64,000 bases of DNA, from NCBI GenBank assembly GCA_963693365.1, contig CAVNZM010000002.1, forward strand, positions 11,284,001-11,348,000, given 5' to 3'. Positions 1 to 13,301 of this stretch are shown here, in pieces. The number at the start of each line of letters is the position of its first letter. Within the stretch, counting starts at the first letter, position 1. The DNA is from Amoebidium appalachense. Its lineage: Eukaryota; Ichthyosporea. The notes below the pieces were generated by a model that did no database searches, was not told the DNA's origin, and was given only the letters and a program-made list of their open reading frames with translations. The translations under genes and the position numbers were made by a program.

Positions 1-562
1 GGAAGAGGAAAGAGAAAGATTCGTGGGGAGGGAAGGGAAGAAAGAGAAAGGTGGAGAGGAGTGGGCGGGAACACGGGGGAAGGGAAGGAAGAGGAGGAGG
101 GGAAGGTGGGGGGTGAGGGGGGGGTGAGGGGGGGGGGGGGGGGGGAGGGGGAGCGAGCAAGGGACGGAGCGACGGAGGGAAGGAGGTGGGATGGGGGAGG
201 GGGGGAGGAGAGGGGGGGGAGGGGAGGGGGAGGGGGGGGGGGGGGGGGGGGGGGTGGGGAAGGAGGGAGAGATGGCTGGAGGGAAAACAGAGGGAGAACA
301 GAGGGAGGGTTTGGCAGGTAGAGGGGAAGGGATAGAGGCATAGGAAAGGGAGAGGAAGAAATGAATAGAGGGTGGCGAGAGGATGTGGAAGATGGAGAGG
401 GAGAGGGAGTGAGAGGGGGAGGGGGAGGGGGGAGGGGGGAGGGGGGAGGGGGGGAGGGGGGGATATACGCGGTGGGGGAGGGAACGGGAGTGAGAAGAAG
501 AGGAGAGTTTGGGAGGGTGTGGGAGGGAGGGAGGCTGAGACGGAGAGGGACTTTAGGGGGGG

Positions 563-595
<33 letters not shown>

Positions 596-647
596 GGGGG
601 GGGGCTCACGTGAGAGGTGGCCGAAACCTCGTTCTCACACTCAACAC
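1..647. repeat. G-rich low-complexity DNA
   Basis: This stretch is almost pure G with scattered A and T, with G runs of 20-30 nt near 230-254 and 558-593. No exon is visible. It is probably intron of the minus-strand PPR-type gene, whose sense strand would be C-rich. Confidence 0.6.
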
Positions 648-980
648 CTGCAGCAGGTTTTCTGCCCCGAAAATACTATGGGCCAGGGTGGGCCGGACAA
701 TAGCATCTTGATATGCCTGATGGAAGAGTGTGTGAGAGGATTAACCGGAGAGAGTGTGTTGGCGATACGGCTTATATCTAGCTAAATGAAAAGGGTGTGT
801 GGGCTTCGTTTAATGGGAAAGGCAGTGGTCCACCTCTATATGCCTTCTTATGTTGACACGTACACATTTATCATGTGAAAAGCTGTTTAAAATCCATGTG
901 TGGAAGCCATGGCGCCACCTGCTTTCCTACTCAAAACTACAAGGGGGTGGAGACCCCTGCCCAACGGAAGGAGAGAGGCA

Positions 981-1018
<38 letters not shown>

Positions 1019-1831
1019 GGGGGGGAGGGATTTACTCACAGTAACGTTAAAGCCGGTAAGGGTAACTCTGCGAATGGGCATGTGCCTGCAGTAGGGTAAA
1101 CCATGTCAGCTATGAGTGTGCATCTAGGTAGCCGCGTGCACAGTTCAGGCATGCATATCCTTTACTCCTAACGACTTCCGTTTTCTCTCCAGCTCAGAAA
1201 CTAATACCCAAACAAGCTCACGAAGTGCAGAGCACACACACCCCTCTTTGTTGTTGTTGAGTTGGTTCGGTGCCAGTGGAATGGTGACTGGAATGGGGCC
1301 GTTGTCGTGCTGCTTGGTTGGGGCCTTGGCCCTAGCTGCCTCCTGCACAATACTGGGTCTGTGGAATGGGTCGGAAAGAGTAAACAATGGGTACATCAAA
1401 AAGAATAGAAGATAGAATGATTGTTGTTGTTGCTTTGTTTTCCCCGTTTGTTTGTTGGGGGGGGAGGGGGGGGCACCTTTTAAGTTGCCGTGTGCATATA
1501 AGATCCCAAAACTGATAAAGCGTGTATGGCAGCTGGGAAAGTATACGTATGTAGGTGGGTGATGGGGCAGGGGTTATTGGGTCGGCTATGAGTTCTAGTT
1601 GTAACTGTGAGGTTGGGATTATGGCGTGGTTGGATATCAGCAAACGAAACGAGGGGTGATTAACCGGGAGCTAATAACACCAGGCAGCAATAAGAAGGGG
1701 TTATATGTTTCGCGTGGTGTTGACAGAAAACCGGATAGGCATAGAGTAGGGGGCTGGGCAGCAATACTGATTGGCCTCTACTTGGTCTATGAGCTTGTGG
1801 ATGGTTCAATATCCGAGGGTTTTGTGATTGT

Positions 1832-1864
<33 letters not shown>

Positions 1865-2027
1865 CTACATAGGTGTATGTGTGTGTATGTGTGTTTACAT
1901 GCGACAGGCATTTGTAAGTGCGCACCACCGTGATGTGGGAGTACAGACACACGTCTGCAACCGCGAGCCCTTGTGTGTTTGTGTAACGAGGGTGTGTGTG
2001 TGTGTGTGTGTGTGCATGTATATTAAG

Positions 2028-2113
<86 letters not shown>

Positions 2114-2457
2114 ATGTGCATGCACGAGTGTGTGCCTGTGTGTGTGTGTGCGCACGTGTATAGGAGTAGTTGGGTGGGTGGGTGTGTGCATGTGTGTGTG
2201 TTTGTGTGCGTTTGTGTGTGTGTGTGTGTGTGTTTGTGTGTGTGTGTGCGTGCATGTGTGCGAGCGTGTGTGCGTGTGTGCGTGTGTGTGTGCGTGTGTG
2301 TGTGTGCGTGTGTGTTTGTGTGCAACGTGTTGGTGTGTGTGTGTGCGCGCGCATGCATGTGTTAACGATGCCCATTCCCCTTAAGCAACCAACCAAAGCA
2401 CCAGAACAACCCCGCATTCACGTGTGAAACACACACACATGTACACGCACACACACA

Positions 2458-2492
<35 letters not shown>

Positions 2493-2891
2493 TACACGTG
2501 CGTCTGTGGGTGGTGGGGGTGGCCTGTGCACACTGTGCTTGTTTGGCACCTGGGGCTCACGTATGCCCTGGGCCTCCATTGCCTGTCGTAGCGCCACCAT
2601 TGGCCCCATCTGTCCTGCCCGTCTGGCCCCCTCAAGTAGCAGGTCATATGTTCCACCGTTGCACGGTATCTGCTCCTTCTGCATCACGCTCCACAAATCC
2701 TGTGCACATCGACCATCTCAGACCATGTTTTTGGAGGACGTGGGCTCGTCAATGGGTATGGCTTCTGGTAGTAATTCTCATTGCGCTCCATTACAATGTG
2801 GTTCTGGATGTCGTATGGCACTGTGTTGTATGTACATAGCCCATACAACACGCTCTTTTCTGCACGACAAGAAGGGTTTTCTTTTTTTGGG

Positions 2892-2922
<31 letters not shown>

Positions 2923-4611
2923 TGTGTGTGGCGGGGAAGGGGGGGGGGGGGGGGGGGGGGGGGGGGAGATTACCAATCTTTTACATTGCATGCAATGCAT
3001 AACAAGACGTTGGGTGTGGTTCCATGATTAGTCAAATCGTAGCCCAGTCCACTCTTCTTGCCTGTCTTTGCGCGCAAGCGATGGCACATGCTCTTTTTTA
3101 TGTTGTGTGTGCATCCAAAGGGAGAAGAAGCACGGGAAGGACGGGTCGGAGGGGGGGAAGGGAGGGAGGGGACGGAGGGAAGGGAGGGGAGGGGGTGACC
3201 ATACATAAGCCATCAAGAATTTGCCCTCCCTCACGCATGCTCTGATGGCGATGTTGTAGTGGCTGGTATCAAGCTTCACCCCCTCCGCCCTCAACTGCCC
3301 AATCACATTGACGGCCTGCTGGCCCCTCATGGTCATGCGGATGGACGTGAACAGTTGGAGCAGCGGGTGTGTGGGTGGTGGCTTGCTTCCGCTGAGGGGA
3401 GGAAGAGGTGGGTGAGGTAAACGGGAGACACAAAACGCTGGGTGGGGGGGGGGGGGGGGGGGGGGGGGCTGATCGAAAGAGGGGGGGGGGGTAGGTAGGG
3501 ACTGGGCGGCCGGTTAGTGGGAAAGGAGGGGGGGGGGGGGGAGAAGGGGGGGGAGTGGGGGGAGGGGGGGGGGAGGGGCTGGATAATGTTCGGTGGGAGA
3601 CCTGGGAACACAGGCCAAGGAGGGAGTGCGGAGGGGATTGGGGGGGGGGGGGGGGGGAGGAGGGGGGGGAAAGGGGGTGCAGGAGGGGGGAGAAGGGCGG
3701 GATGTTGGGGGAGGGGGGGGGGGGGGAGAGGAGGAAGAGGAGAAGGGGGAGGGGGGGGGGGGGGGTTCTGTCAAAATTTGGGACTTTGAGCCGGCAAGAG
3801 CAACTAAAACCGACTGTTTCTATTGTAAGGATGCAAAGCGATCAGACTTCGACAAGCTCCCATGCGGGGTACGAAGGGACTGCAAAAAGGGGGACAACGC
3901 GCACGTGCGAAGAAAGGGAGACAATCGGGTGAGCAATGAAACAAGATGATGGTCGGAACGACAGTTTCTCGCCTCCCCTCCCACCCCCCCCCCCCCCCCC
4001 CCCCAAACAACAACAACACCCCCCCCCTCGTTTGTGGGGGGTAAGGGGGGGAGGGGGGGGGGGGGTTGAGAATGGTGGGAACGAGAAGATGGAGGTGGGG
4101 GGGAAGGGCTATATTTCTTCGGTTCGTAGGATGATGGGGGTGGCGCAAGGAGCAATTATATAGGGAAGAGTTGGAGAATGGCAAGGTCGGTGAAAGCAGG
4201 ACAAAAGGAGGACAAAGGGGGGGGGGGGGCAGAATGTGTGATATATGAGGTGGAGGCTTACCTGCCTGTAGAAAATTCCCTTGCACAAACGGCTCGGGCG
4301 AAGAGTTTTAGGCTCGGCCCACCCTGAAATATTATGCTTATGATCAGTTACTGGATGTTTTCGTGAGTATAGGCCTAAGGCAGAGGGGTGATGGCATAAA
4401 TAGGTACGTGCGGACAACGACAATGTGGGCTTGTGCTCGAATACATATGGACCTAAGCCGATTTTTTTTGTGTGGGCATGTCATATCACACGGAGAATAA
4501 GGATTAAAGAAAAACACATCTCAACGACTCTTTTGCATTCAAAAGGTCAGCGATATTTTGTAGGGAATACACATACAAGACTTAGCCAAGAGACTGAAAG
4601 AACGTGGGGAA

Positions 4612-4655
<44 letters not shown>

Positions 4656-5074
4656 AAGCCTGTGCAATGAGAAGCCATGGGTGCCTTTACGACCGTGTGT
4701 GAACACACTCTCAAAAAACAAGTCAACGCAACTCAAGGTATCTTTTGGTTGGCCCACTTGTCAGACCATTTTTTACGCATCGCATAAGAACTAACCTTAT
4801 AGTGGGCAGAGGCAATGCCACAAATGCACGACCGATATATCACAAACGTACAAAAGGTTAGCCGGCTCATGTGTTGTTTCAATGGCAGCCCTTGATTGAG
4901 CGGGTAAATCGGGAGGGGGATTAAGAAGAAGAGAAGGGAGAATCAGGGAAAGTTAGGGGGGGGGGGGGGGAAGAGAAGGGGGGGGGGGAAGGGGGAAAGG
5001 GGGGAAGGGGATTGGGGAGGGGGGGGGTGGGGGGGGGGGGGGGGGCGGAGGGGGAGGGGGGGGGGGGGAGGGGG

Positions 5075-5108
<34 letters not shown>

Positions 5109-5158
5109 ACCTGTTTAGAGGCGAGGCGGGCCCCCAATTGAAACACTAGCGAAGCCAT
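648..5158 (-). CDS. Mitochondrial-type PPR-motif protein, 3' end off window
   Basis: Exons read 5158-5111, 4323-4262, 3391-3205, 2699-2561, 1954-1899, 1342-1242, 1085-1040 and 716-648. All have GT-AG borders and matching phase, giving 236 residues so far. The first exons ([16 protein letters not shown], then [12 protein letters not shown]) are Arg/Ala/Ser-rich and almost acid-free, like a mitochondrial presequence. Residues about 78-130 ([20 protein letters not shown], then [19 protein letters not shown]) match the helix-turn-helix pattern of pentatricopeptide repeats, which bind organellar RNA. A Pro/Asn-rich linker follows, then an unrecognised region ([20 protein letters not shown]). The gene continues left into a G-rich (sense C-rich) stretch. 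Alternative: if the donor at 1241 is not used, the 1342 exon reads through to a stop at 1145, giving a 229-residue protein. I prefer splicing because the next two exons stay in frame. I do not recognise a specific PPR family. Confidence 0.62.
2029..2365. repeat. GT microsatellite block in an intron
   Basis: A pure GT array at about 2029-2111 is followed by interrupted GT to 2365, and the complementary AC array lies at 2428-2490. All of it sits in the intron between the 2561-2699 and 1899-1954 exons of the PPR-type gene. The GT and AC blocks could fold into a long hairpin. Confidence 0.85.
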
Positions 5159-5580
5159 TGCTAGGCTATACACCAAGGTGAGGAAAGGAGGGTGATGGTT
5201 CTAACAGTTATGTGGTGGCATGGTAGGTCGTAACTGGTGGTCTCGCTTCTGGAGGTGAATAAAGGAGAATTCTGAAAGCATTAACAGTTGGCCCCTGTTT
5301 GCTTTGCATGCATATTTGTATGTGTGCGTATATTCAAGAACGTGCACGGCGCGTGCGTGCGTGGGTTCGTGCGTGCGCGTGCACGCCTGTGTTGTATTAA
5401 AGTGTAAGTTGTTTTTGCAATCCTCCAACGCTGACTTGACACACAGCCTCTTTGCCGAGTAGAAATGAGAAACAGACCGTGAAGCGGGGCCACTTTGACA
5501 TGGCCATCCATGCAGCCACCTGCGATTACGTAACTTTGAAATTCACAACTATATATCTCCAGGGGGTTTACGCTGTTTAC

Positions 5581-5782
5581 TCGAGGCAAAGAGAAACCAG
5601 TCTCAGGTATGGGGGGGGTTTTGCTCGGAATATCCCCTCAGCGGTATATCATGATCACGTACATAGATGTCGGGCAGTGCAATGTGCACCCCTGCGTCGG
5701 GGGCCATAGGGACCAGCCAGATATCTCCAGCATGGATCGTAGGAAAAAACGAGGCCAGCGGCGCCAGTTCTTCAAAAACCGC
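5581..5782 (-). CDS. Candidate orphan coding exon, shares 113 bp with retroelement tails
   Basis: On the minus strand an acceptor (ctgtag) at 5783-5785 opens a reading frame with ordinary protein composition (HAGDIWLVPMAPDAGVHIAL, then PDIYVRDHDIPLRGYSEQ). A donor-like gtaaac follows at 5580-5575. The frame hits a stop just after an 8-nt C run, so a length change in that run decides whether it reaches the donor. The last 113 bp (5562-5674) recur at about 6043-6158 and 18463-18577 in the 3' tails of two non-LTR relics. A further minus-strand segment with an acceptor (5520-5437) may be a following exon. It could be a host exon copied by the retroelement, or an exon born from the element. Family not recognised. 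Confidence 0.3.
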
Positions 5783-6042
5783 CTACAGCATAGTCAGCAT
5801 AGTTTGGATAAGATCGGCATTATTTTCTCACCCACTCTTCTGTTTTTTTTTGTTTTTGTTTTTTTTGCCCTTTCTACATGTTTATATGACAGGTCAACAA
5901 CTGCATCGAGATAGCTGGTCTTGAAAATGCTTGTTTTTTTTTTGGTGAAAATCCTCCTGAATTTTTTTTTCTTCTTTTGTCCACGCATTAAAAAGTGTGT
6001 AAACCCTTTCTTTTGACTGGATTTAGTCGACGGAAAGAGAGC

Positions 6043-6329
6043 TGGGGGGGTTTACGCTGTTTACTCGAGGCAAAGAGAGACCAGTCTCAGGTAGGGGGGG
6101 GGGGTTTGCTCGGAATATCCCTCAGCAGTATATCATGATCACGTACATAGATGTCGGGTGATGATTATATATCAGGGTTTACTTTCTCTACGAGACACAT
6201 TAGCCTTAAGACTAAGAAAGAAAAAAGAAAAAAAATCTTTTGACTGGATTCAATAAGTTGGGGTTCCCCGTTTTTTTTGTTTTTTTTTTTGTTTTTTTTT
6301 CCCGGGCTCCCCTGGACCTCGGTATCAGC

Positions 6330-6377
<48 letters not shown>

Positions 6378-7290
6378 TGTGTGTGTGTGGGTGGGTGTGT
6401 GGGTGTGCTAGAATTTTGTAATGATGTGTTTCTCAAGCCAATCAATACATCTAATAATAAACAGGTCGTAGTTACGCGTGTTTAGCATAAAATCAAGGAT
6501 GTTGTAATTTTCAGGTAGGCTATCTTTCTGGGTGTCTGTTGTGAATGTGACGTGTGTGTGTTGCGGTATTATCTGGTCTATCAAACTACATTTGGCGATA
6601 CATGCTGCCACCTACTGAGGTGACGTCTCAGGAAAAAATCGATGAGGCGAACGGCAAGTTCATAGCAGCCCAGGCACCGCAGTACGTGCCAGCGATACAT
6701 GACCGTTTAAACTGGTGTGCGTGTGTGTTGTTTGGGCATGCAAACGATGCCACCTTATACCTATTTGATCTCCACTGTATAGCACGTGTACAGTAAAAGC
6801 GTGGTATGTGATCAATAATACCTTCAGCTAGAGAAAGACCAATTCTACAGGAAGGTAATATGTATTTAGGTGTTACACGCTTGCGAGTGCCATATTTAAA
6901 TTTGGCAATATGGTTAAGGCGGTCATTATATATAAAACGAGACAAAAGGCTTAGTTTTCAAGGTGTATGCTTTCATCGGGTCTGGTGTCGTGTGGTATCT
7001 TTTTCCATTTGTTATATTGCGTAATTATCTTATGACTGTACATGACGTCTATGTATAAGTAAGTGGCAGTCCAAAGTCACACGCACACTTTTGCGGGGTT
7101 TATTTGTGTTTGTGGCCGGGGGAAAAGGAGAGAGAGAGGGAAGGAAAGAGGGGAGAGGTGAGGAGGGGACAGGTCGGATAGAGAAGAGAGGGTGGGAGGG
7201 CAAATACTTCTTTTAGTGGCTTATGTACTTAATGAATTTCAGCGCGAGATGGGATACTCTAGCAGCTATTGGGACCAGACCATATATGTC
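6043..7290 (-). mobile_element. Decayed non-LTR retrotransposon 3' fragment
   Basis: Read on the minus strand this matches the plus-strand relic at 17290-18580 along its length. The shared parts are the C-terminal end of the element ORF, a CA-rich stretch, an A-rich stretch and the 113-bp tail. The reading frame is broken by several stops and frameshifts. Recognisable pieces include RFIYNDRLNHIAKF and KVASFACPNNTHAHQF. A 97-bp insertion interrupts it at 6605-6701. The reverse-transcriptase catalytic part is absent, so this is a 5'-truncated dead copy. Confidence 0.75.
6605..6701. mobile_element. 97-bp insertion with 10-bp target duplication
   Basis: The sister relic near 18045-18060 reads straight across this point. 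Here the 10-mer gcgatacatg occurs at 6595-6604 and again at 6692-6701, with 87 bp of unrelated sequence between. That is the footprint of a small insertion with a target-site duplication. No terminal inverted repeats are evident. On the plus strand the insert is open and protein-like (EVTSQEKIDEANGKFIAAQA), so it may be a captured cDNA piece instead of a classical element. Confidence 0.55.
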
Positions 7291-7849
7291 TTGGTTTATG
7301 GTTTAGAAGGCCGATTTTCCGGATAGCGACTTGCTGCTGTTTGATTGGAGTACAAGTGTTTTTGGCGGGAAACATTGTGATAATCGTGAGTCAAGACTCA
7401 AGAGGAGAGCACGTCCGAGTTTCTCCGGCTTCCCCCACCTGACACTCCAAAAGGCATTTTCCTAGCTTGCACCTGTATAACACTTCTGTAAGGTCTCTTG
7501 GTTGTAAAATTACTTCTTATTTGGTTCTTTGGAGGCATTGGACTCAACGTTTTACACTACAAGTTGAGCAGTTGGACAAGACTGAAACGCCGACTTGCAC
7601 TAGCGAGCTGCCTTGTATGTAGCTTACACATGCACAGAACACCTACACAACGGCTGTATACAATAGAAGAGTATCTTTTCCCAACCTATTTTTAAGCTGC
7701 CGCCATATTTTTTTTCTGACACGCATGCTTGCATGCAACGGCTCTACCCTTCTTGCACAAATTTGCTGGTGCTGGGAACAAACATAACGCAGTGTTGTTC
7801 AGTGACCGACTCTTATTCCTACCTTACTGCCTTGAGCTTCCACGAAACC
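7291..7849. other. Intergenic, upstream of the SPATA22-like gene
   Basis: Unique-looking AT-moderate sequence without microsatellites. It separates the retroelement relic from the plus-strand gene starting at 7850 and presumably contains its promoter. I see no recognisable motif. Confidence 0.4.
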
Positions 7850-8502
7850 ATGTCACGAAACAGCGTTCGTGTGGCCCAGACCACCTCACCTGACGACCTC
7901 TGTACCCAGCCAGATGTTTTTGGGTATCGTCTTTCCGCTACTGCATTGGATTCTCTTTCCCCTCTTTCCCCTCCCCACTTCCTCCTCCACCGTCCTCCTG
8001 CCTCCACGGACACTCAAAAAGTGTCCCGTGGGTTGCATCACTGCCTTTCCCCCCTCCCTTCCCCCAAACCCCTAATCCACCTCTTCCATCCAAAGAAAAA
8101 GAATCTAAATCCGTTTAGTGAGCGGGGATGGCTTGGTTTTACAGCACAACGCACACAAGGACCGGCCAGTTTTTACGTGGAGGCAACTGTGCATTCTCTG
8201 CTCTGACTCCATTTTGAAGCAGCCAGAAAGGCTACTGTGTCTTTCACTATCATTGTGCAATTTTAGGAAACATAAGTGGGCACATGTGTTGGAACCTAAG
8301 AAAGGAGAACGAGTTTGGGAGCCTTTTAAGAAGAGTCTGCACTATTTACCCCGTCAGAAAGACTCTAGAACACACTCACTTTTTTTGTCGTTATGACAAC
8401 AACTGGCTCACTGTAACCTCTTCCTTGCAGGGCAGAAGATATAGAGGAGGGCTGGGACAAAGACATGGCCGACTTTGACCTCAGGTGTGTTGTATTCTTT
8501 TT

Positions 8503-8533
<31 letters not shown>

Positions 8534-9684
8534 GGGGGGGGGGGGGATGAGGCTTGTCTGTGTGTATATTTTTGTCCTTCTTTCTCTTTCTCTCGTTGTG
8601 TGTGGGTGGGTGTGTGGGTGTGTGGGTATGTATGTGTGTGCTATGCTTGCCTGTGTGCATGTTCTTGTGTGCAAGTGTGCGCTATTTGTGTATGTTGGTG
8701 CCCAAGTGCATATGCTCGCTGATACGGCAACCTACAATGGCCCTTGCCACTTATTGGGGTGTTTGTATTCTCAACCTGTGCTTCCATGCCCACATATATA
8801 CACAACTTCCTCATGCTTTTCTCTGTTTCTCCCACCCCTACATCTCACTCGGTGTTTCTGCTCCCAAACGTCACTCCACCCCCTTCCCCATTCAATCTTT
8901 GTTCCGGACGTCAAATAGCTGTTAGTGTTGGGCGCCTGGGAGGAAGTATGTGTGAGGTGGACAGGCTGTTCTGGTGTGGGTGTGTCAAGTTGTGTCCGGG
9001 TGCATGTGTGCTTTTTTGTATACGCTCTTATGGGTGGTTCTATCTATATAGAAATAATCAGAAAAGAAATCGACGATTTGGTGTTTAAGAGATGCACGTG
9101 ATTGAAATCGTGCCTGCTTGATCCTTTTGAAAGGAACTCAGATTCCACACGTTTGTTCTCAATCTGCAACCGGTAGCAAAAATAATGGTGCTTGGTATCA
9201 GTTCCATTTCTCGCCAGCTTTGCTTGACATCCAACCAACCGCCACCATCTTCTTCTCACACGACTAAACCCGTTTTTTTTCCTTTCACAGCACCGTAGAT
9301 CCACCCACCAAATCCCCCTACTTTGCCTCCCGTGCCACCGCCGCCAACCGCAAGGGAGACCACCTTGTTCCCATCCCCTTCCAGCGCAAAACCGGTGGCC
9401 CACCCCCCAACCCCGAATCCACCTTCAAGCCCGTCATCACAGGCAACCCCACAGGCATCCGCCCACTCAACATCGCCCCATCGACCCGCCCGCCTCACCC
9501 TTCCCCTGCTGCGTCCAAAAATGGCAACACTGCTGCGCCTAAAAGGGTGCAGACCACCATCCAGCAGTCACTTGGTCTGGCCGATAAACCTGCAAGGAGG
9601 GTGCCCACCCCTGCCTTGCAGCGTGATAAGCGCCACGTGGACGATGTTGCGTGGGTTACCCTCCCCCCTCCTCCCCCTTCCCCC

Positions 9685-9742
<58 letters not shown>

Positions 9743-9766
9743 AATACAACGCGCACACACACACGC

Positions 9767-9800
<34 letters not shown>

Positions 9801-9908
9801 AACACAGCCAACCGTTGTGACAAAAAAAAAAACCGCGCAGAAACAAGCACACATTGCTAATATGGCGCTCTCTCGCTAAGCTCCTAATACCCTATAAATG
9901 ACCCCCCC

Positions 9909-9939
<31 letters not shown>

Positions 9940-10163
9940 ACACACACACACTCCACACCACCCGCCCACCCGCTTACTCAACCATCCGTGCACCCCAACA
10001 ACAAGAAAGAAAAGAGGGGGAAAGCACCGCATACATGCTTAAACCCACAACCACCACGACTCCATCCCAACTCAACCCACACACCCGGACGTTTTTTTTT
10101 GTGCTTTTTTTTTTTTGTGGCCGTGTGTGTGAGGTGGTGCGGGGGGGGGGGGGGGGGGGGGGG

Positions 10164-10209
<46 letters not shown>

Positions 10210-10307
10210 GGGAGGGGGTGGGGGGGAGGGTAGAAGGGGACATAATGGCACAGCAAGGAGATGGTGTTCCGAATGTTTTTTTTTTTTTTTTTTTTTTTTT
10301 TTGGTGT

Positions 10308-10359
<52 letters not shown>

Positions 10360-11443
10360 GGAGGGGAGGGACCAATTTTAGCTTGCCAGGCATGGTACCA
10401 GCCCATTTGCTTGATGCTGTGTGACGCAGATGTAAACCCAACTAATCGGTTTGGTAGCAGCACGGTGGAAGATGTAGCGCCACTCAAAAAGCAGCCCAGA
10501 ATAGCGTCCCTGCCTAAAGAGTCTCCTTGTGAAGGTATGGGCCTATATGCTGGCTTCATTCTTCCCATGCCCCTAATTATGGTCTTTTTCTCTAACATGA
10601 GTTGGGCACTTAGGCACCATAGAAAAGCAAGAGCAACATGGAAAGGCACTGCATCCATATCTAACCTGACATGCACCAGGAATGTAGCATTCACCATTAT
10701 GCCGAACTTATCCACATTCGTGGGAAGAACATATAATCGGCAAGCACAAGCACACGCCTGTAACAATGGGATTATGAACTTGACTATCGTGCTGTTGTAT
10801 CCGGACAGCTGCACACACTTATCTGCTCAATCCATCAGCTCATTCCTAATCCTCTCCCCCCTCACAATCCCCCCCCCCCCCCCCCCCCCGCCGCCGCCGG
10901 CGCCCCCTTCTCCCCTCCACCCATGGGTTGCCTACCACACACGCGCGCACTCAGATCTGACTGCACCTTCAAGTCTGCCCCACAGCACATCTTTGAGTAC
11001 ATCCAAGCTAGCCTTTAAGGTGAGCAATCCGATTGGTGCTCCATGGATCCCCTCCCTCCCTCCCTCCTCCCTCCCCACCCCCTCACCCACACACACACAC
11101 ACATACACACACACACACACACATGCATGTACGCACACATACGATTGCAACCTAGATTTTTCCATACTTTCCGCCTTATTTTTGCTCGTTTGTATGTAGG
11201 AAGCTCAAATCAAAATCGCATATAGTGGAGACGGGGACATGTTAGCTACGTAGGAAAGGGTTTTACTGGTGTATAGATTACCGAAGTGAAGGGGAGGGTT
11301 GAAGATGAAGGAGATCCCGTTGGCTGAGGGGGAGGGTGGGGGGGATGGCCATGGCTGGAAATTTTAAATGTACAAATCAATTTTTGAGGACTCTTTTTGT
11401 TGAAGGCAACGGTAATTTTTTGGGTTCGATATCCAGGGGGAGA

Positions 11444-11479
<36 letters not shown>

Positions 11480-11712
11480 GGGGGGGGGGGGGGGATAAAA
11501 GGCTGTGATCGTCAAATCTAAAGCTTTATGACCCTTTTTGTTTTAGACTGGTTGTTTTAAGTTCAGAATCTTGGGGTTGAGATGGCAATTGGAGGGAGGG
11601 GGGAGGGGGGGGGTTTGCAAATTTGTTAATTTTAAGTGTCCACACAACGGCCTTTTATTAGAATTCTTCGTAAATGTTTTCACGTTCGTCATCCGAATGG
11701 AACTGAGGGTGG

Positions 11713-11745
<33 letters not shown>

Positions 11746-12516
11746 AGAGGGGGCCGAGGGGGAGGAGGATACTTTCGTGCATCTGATTGGTTGAGTGTCT
11801 TGTTTTTAGATCAAGGCCGGTGCTGCTAAATCATCATTTCATGGCGCCAAAAGTAACATGGAGCGTGTGTGGTATCTATCTGTTTGGTTAATGGCCAGTT
11901 ATGTGCTTCTCTGAAGCGATGACTGCCTACGTTGTGGATGCATGGGTGTGCAGAGAGAATATGCCATTTGGCGGGGCTTTACAGATTTTTATGGTTTTGC
12001 CTGTTGTTTGTTGTTCGTGTTACTTAGGATTGAATCATGGAATGGAAGGTTGGTGCGGATGGCTGTGGCTGCTTCAAAAGGGGTTTTTGGGCACCTTTTC
12101 CGTGTTCAAGCTTTTACGTTACCTTATGTTGATGGGCAGGCGGTGAAGAAGCCCGGCGCGGGGGGGAGGGGGGGGGGGGGGGGGGGGGGGGCTTCATGGT
12201 GAGTGTGTGCACTTGCCTGTGTATGGTTAGGGCACTATAGTGGGATTTTTATAGTGGGATGTTTGGTAAAAACGAGTGTGATCATGAATGGGGAAACCCT
12301 CAGCTCGAGGAGATTGTGGGGCCCAACCGAGGAGTGCGCATCCTGAGCAGCAACATAGCAAGTAATCGGCCTTTTTGTGACTTTGGATTTTTTTTTTTTT
12401 TACTTCGTAGTTTCTGGCACCGGGGTTTGAACTGGGGCAAATGTTAAATATGCTTTGGTAATGTTAACTTTGCCCGTTGTGCTCCTTTTCTTGGTTGGGC
12501 CTCCCTGCGAAGCTAT

Positions 12517-12552
<36 letters not shown>

Positions 12553-13065
12553 AATATTCGCTAAAAGGCTTGACCGTTCGAAGTTTTCTTTCTGCTTTAA
12601 CAGGCATAGTTGTTTTTTTCCAGACGTTGTACAGATCGAGCCTTTGGGGTGGGAAACGATTGGGACGGGTCGTGCGGGGAAGGGGGGGGGGGGGGGGGGG
12701 GGGGGGGGATGGGTGCCTTTCGTGGATGTTTGTGTGCATGTGGCATGTTTTCTTCCGTTCAAACGTGGGGATGGGGGGGGGTGGGGGGGGGGGGGGGGGG
12801 GGGGGGGTGACATGGATCCTTCCAAGTGTAGTTTTTGCTCCTTTAGCTTGTTTGTTGACCTGCAGTGGTTGCTGCTGCTGTGCTATGTATACTCGGTGGT
12901 GCTTATGATACTGCAGGATGACCAAAAACAGGTTGTTCACGGAGAGCGATTTTTCACTTTCCGATCCCTAATCAGAGTTTGTTGGACAGGAACAGTTGTT
13001 ACGTGTATGCTGATGCAAACATCCCTACAACACATGGAACATGCGCACCAGCACGCACACACACA

Positions 13066-13122
<57 letters not shown>

Positions 13123-13253
13123 TAACACGCAGACAGAGATAGAGAGAGTGTGCATTGAACCAACAAGCAACTACTACTCACATGCTAACACTCCCTACCC
13201 CCCCTCCCCTCCCCACGTGCCCACCCACCCATCCTCCCCCCACACACACACAT

Positions 13254-13301
<48 letters not shown>

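Noticed and set aside
1626-2427. Long open frames of alternating Cys-Val or Thr-His residues
   Set aside because: They are translations of GT/CA microsatellites, open on both strands, with no start context or conserved residues. The same holds for similar frames at 33500, 35000, 37180, 46600, 49100, 54300, 55450 and 61300.
10378-10814. Minus-strand frame of about 145 codons as a gene
   Set aside because: Both strands are open, no motif is recognisable, and its continuation is poly-C translation. It lies inside an intron of the plus-strand gene.
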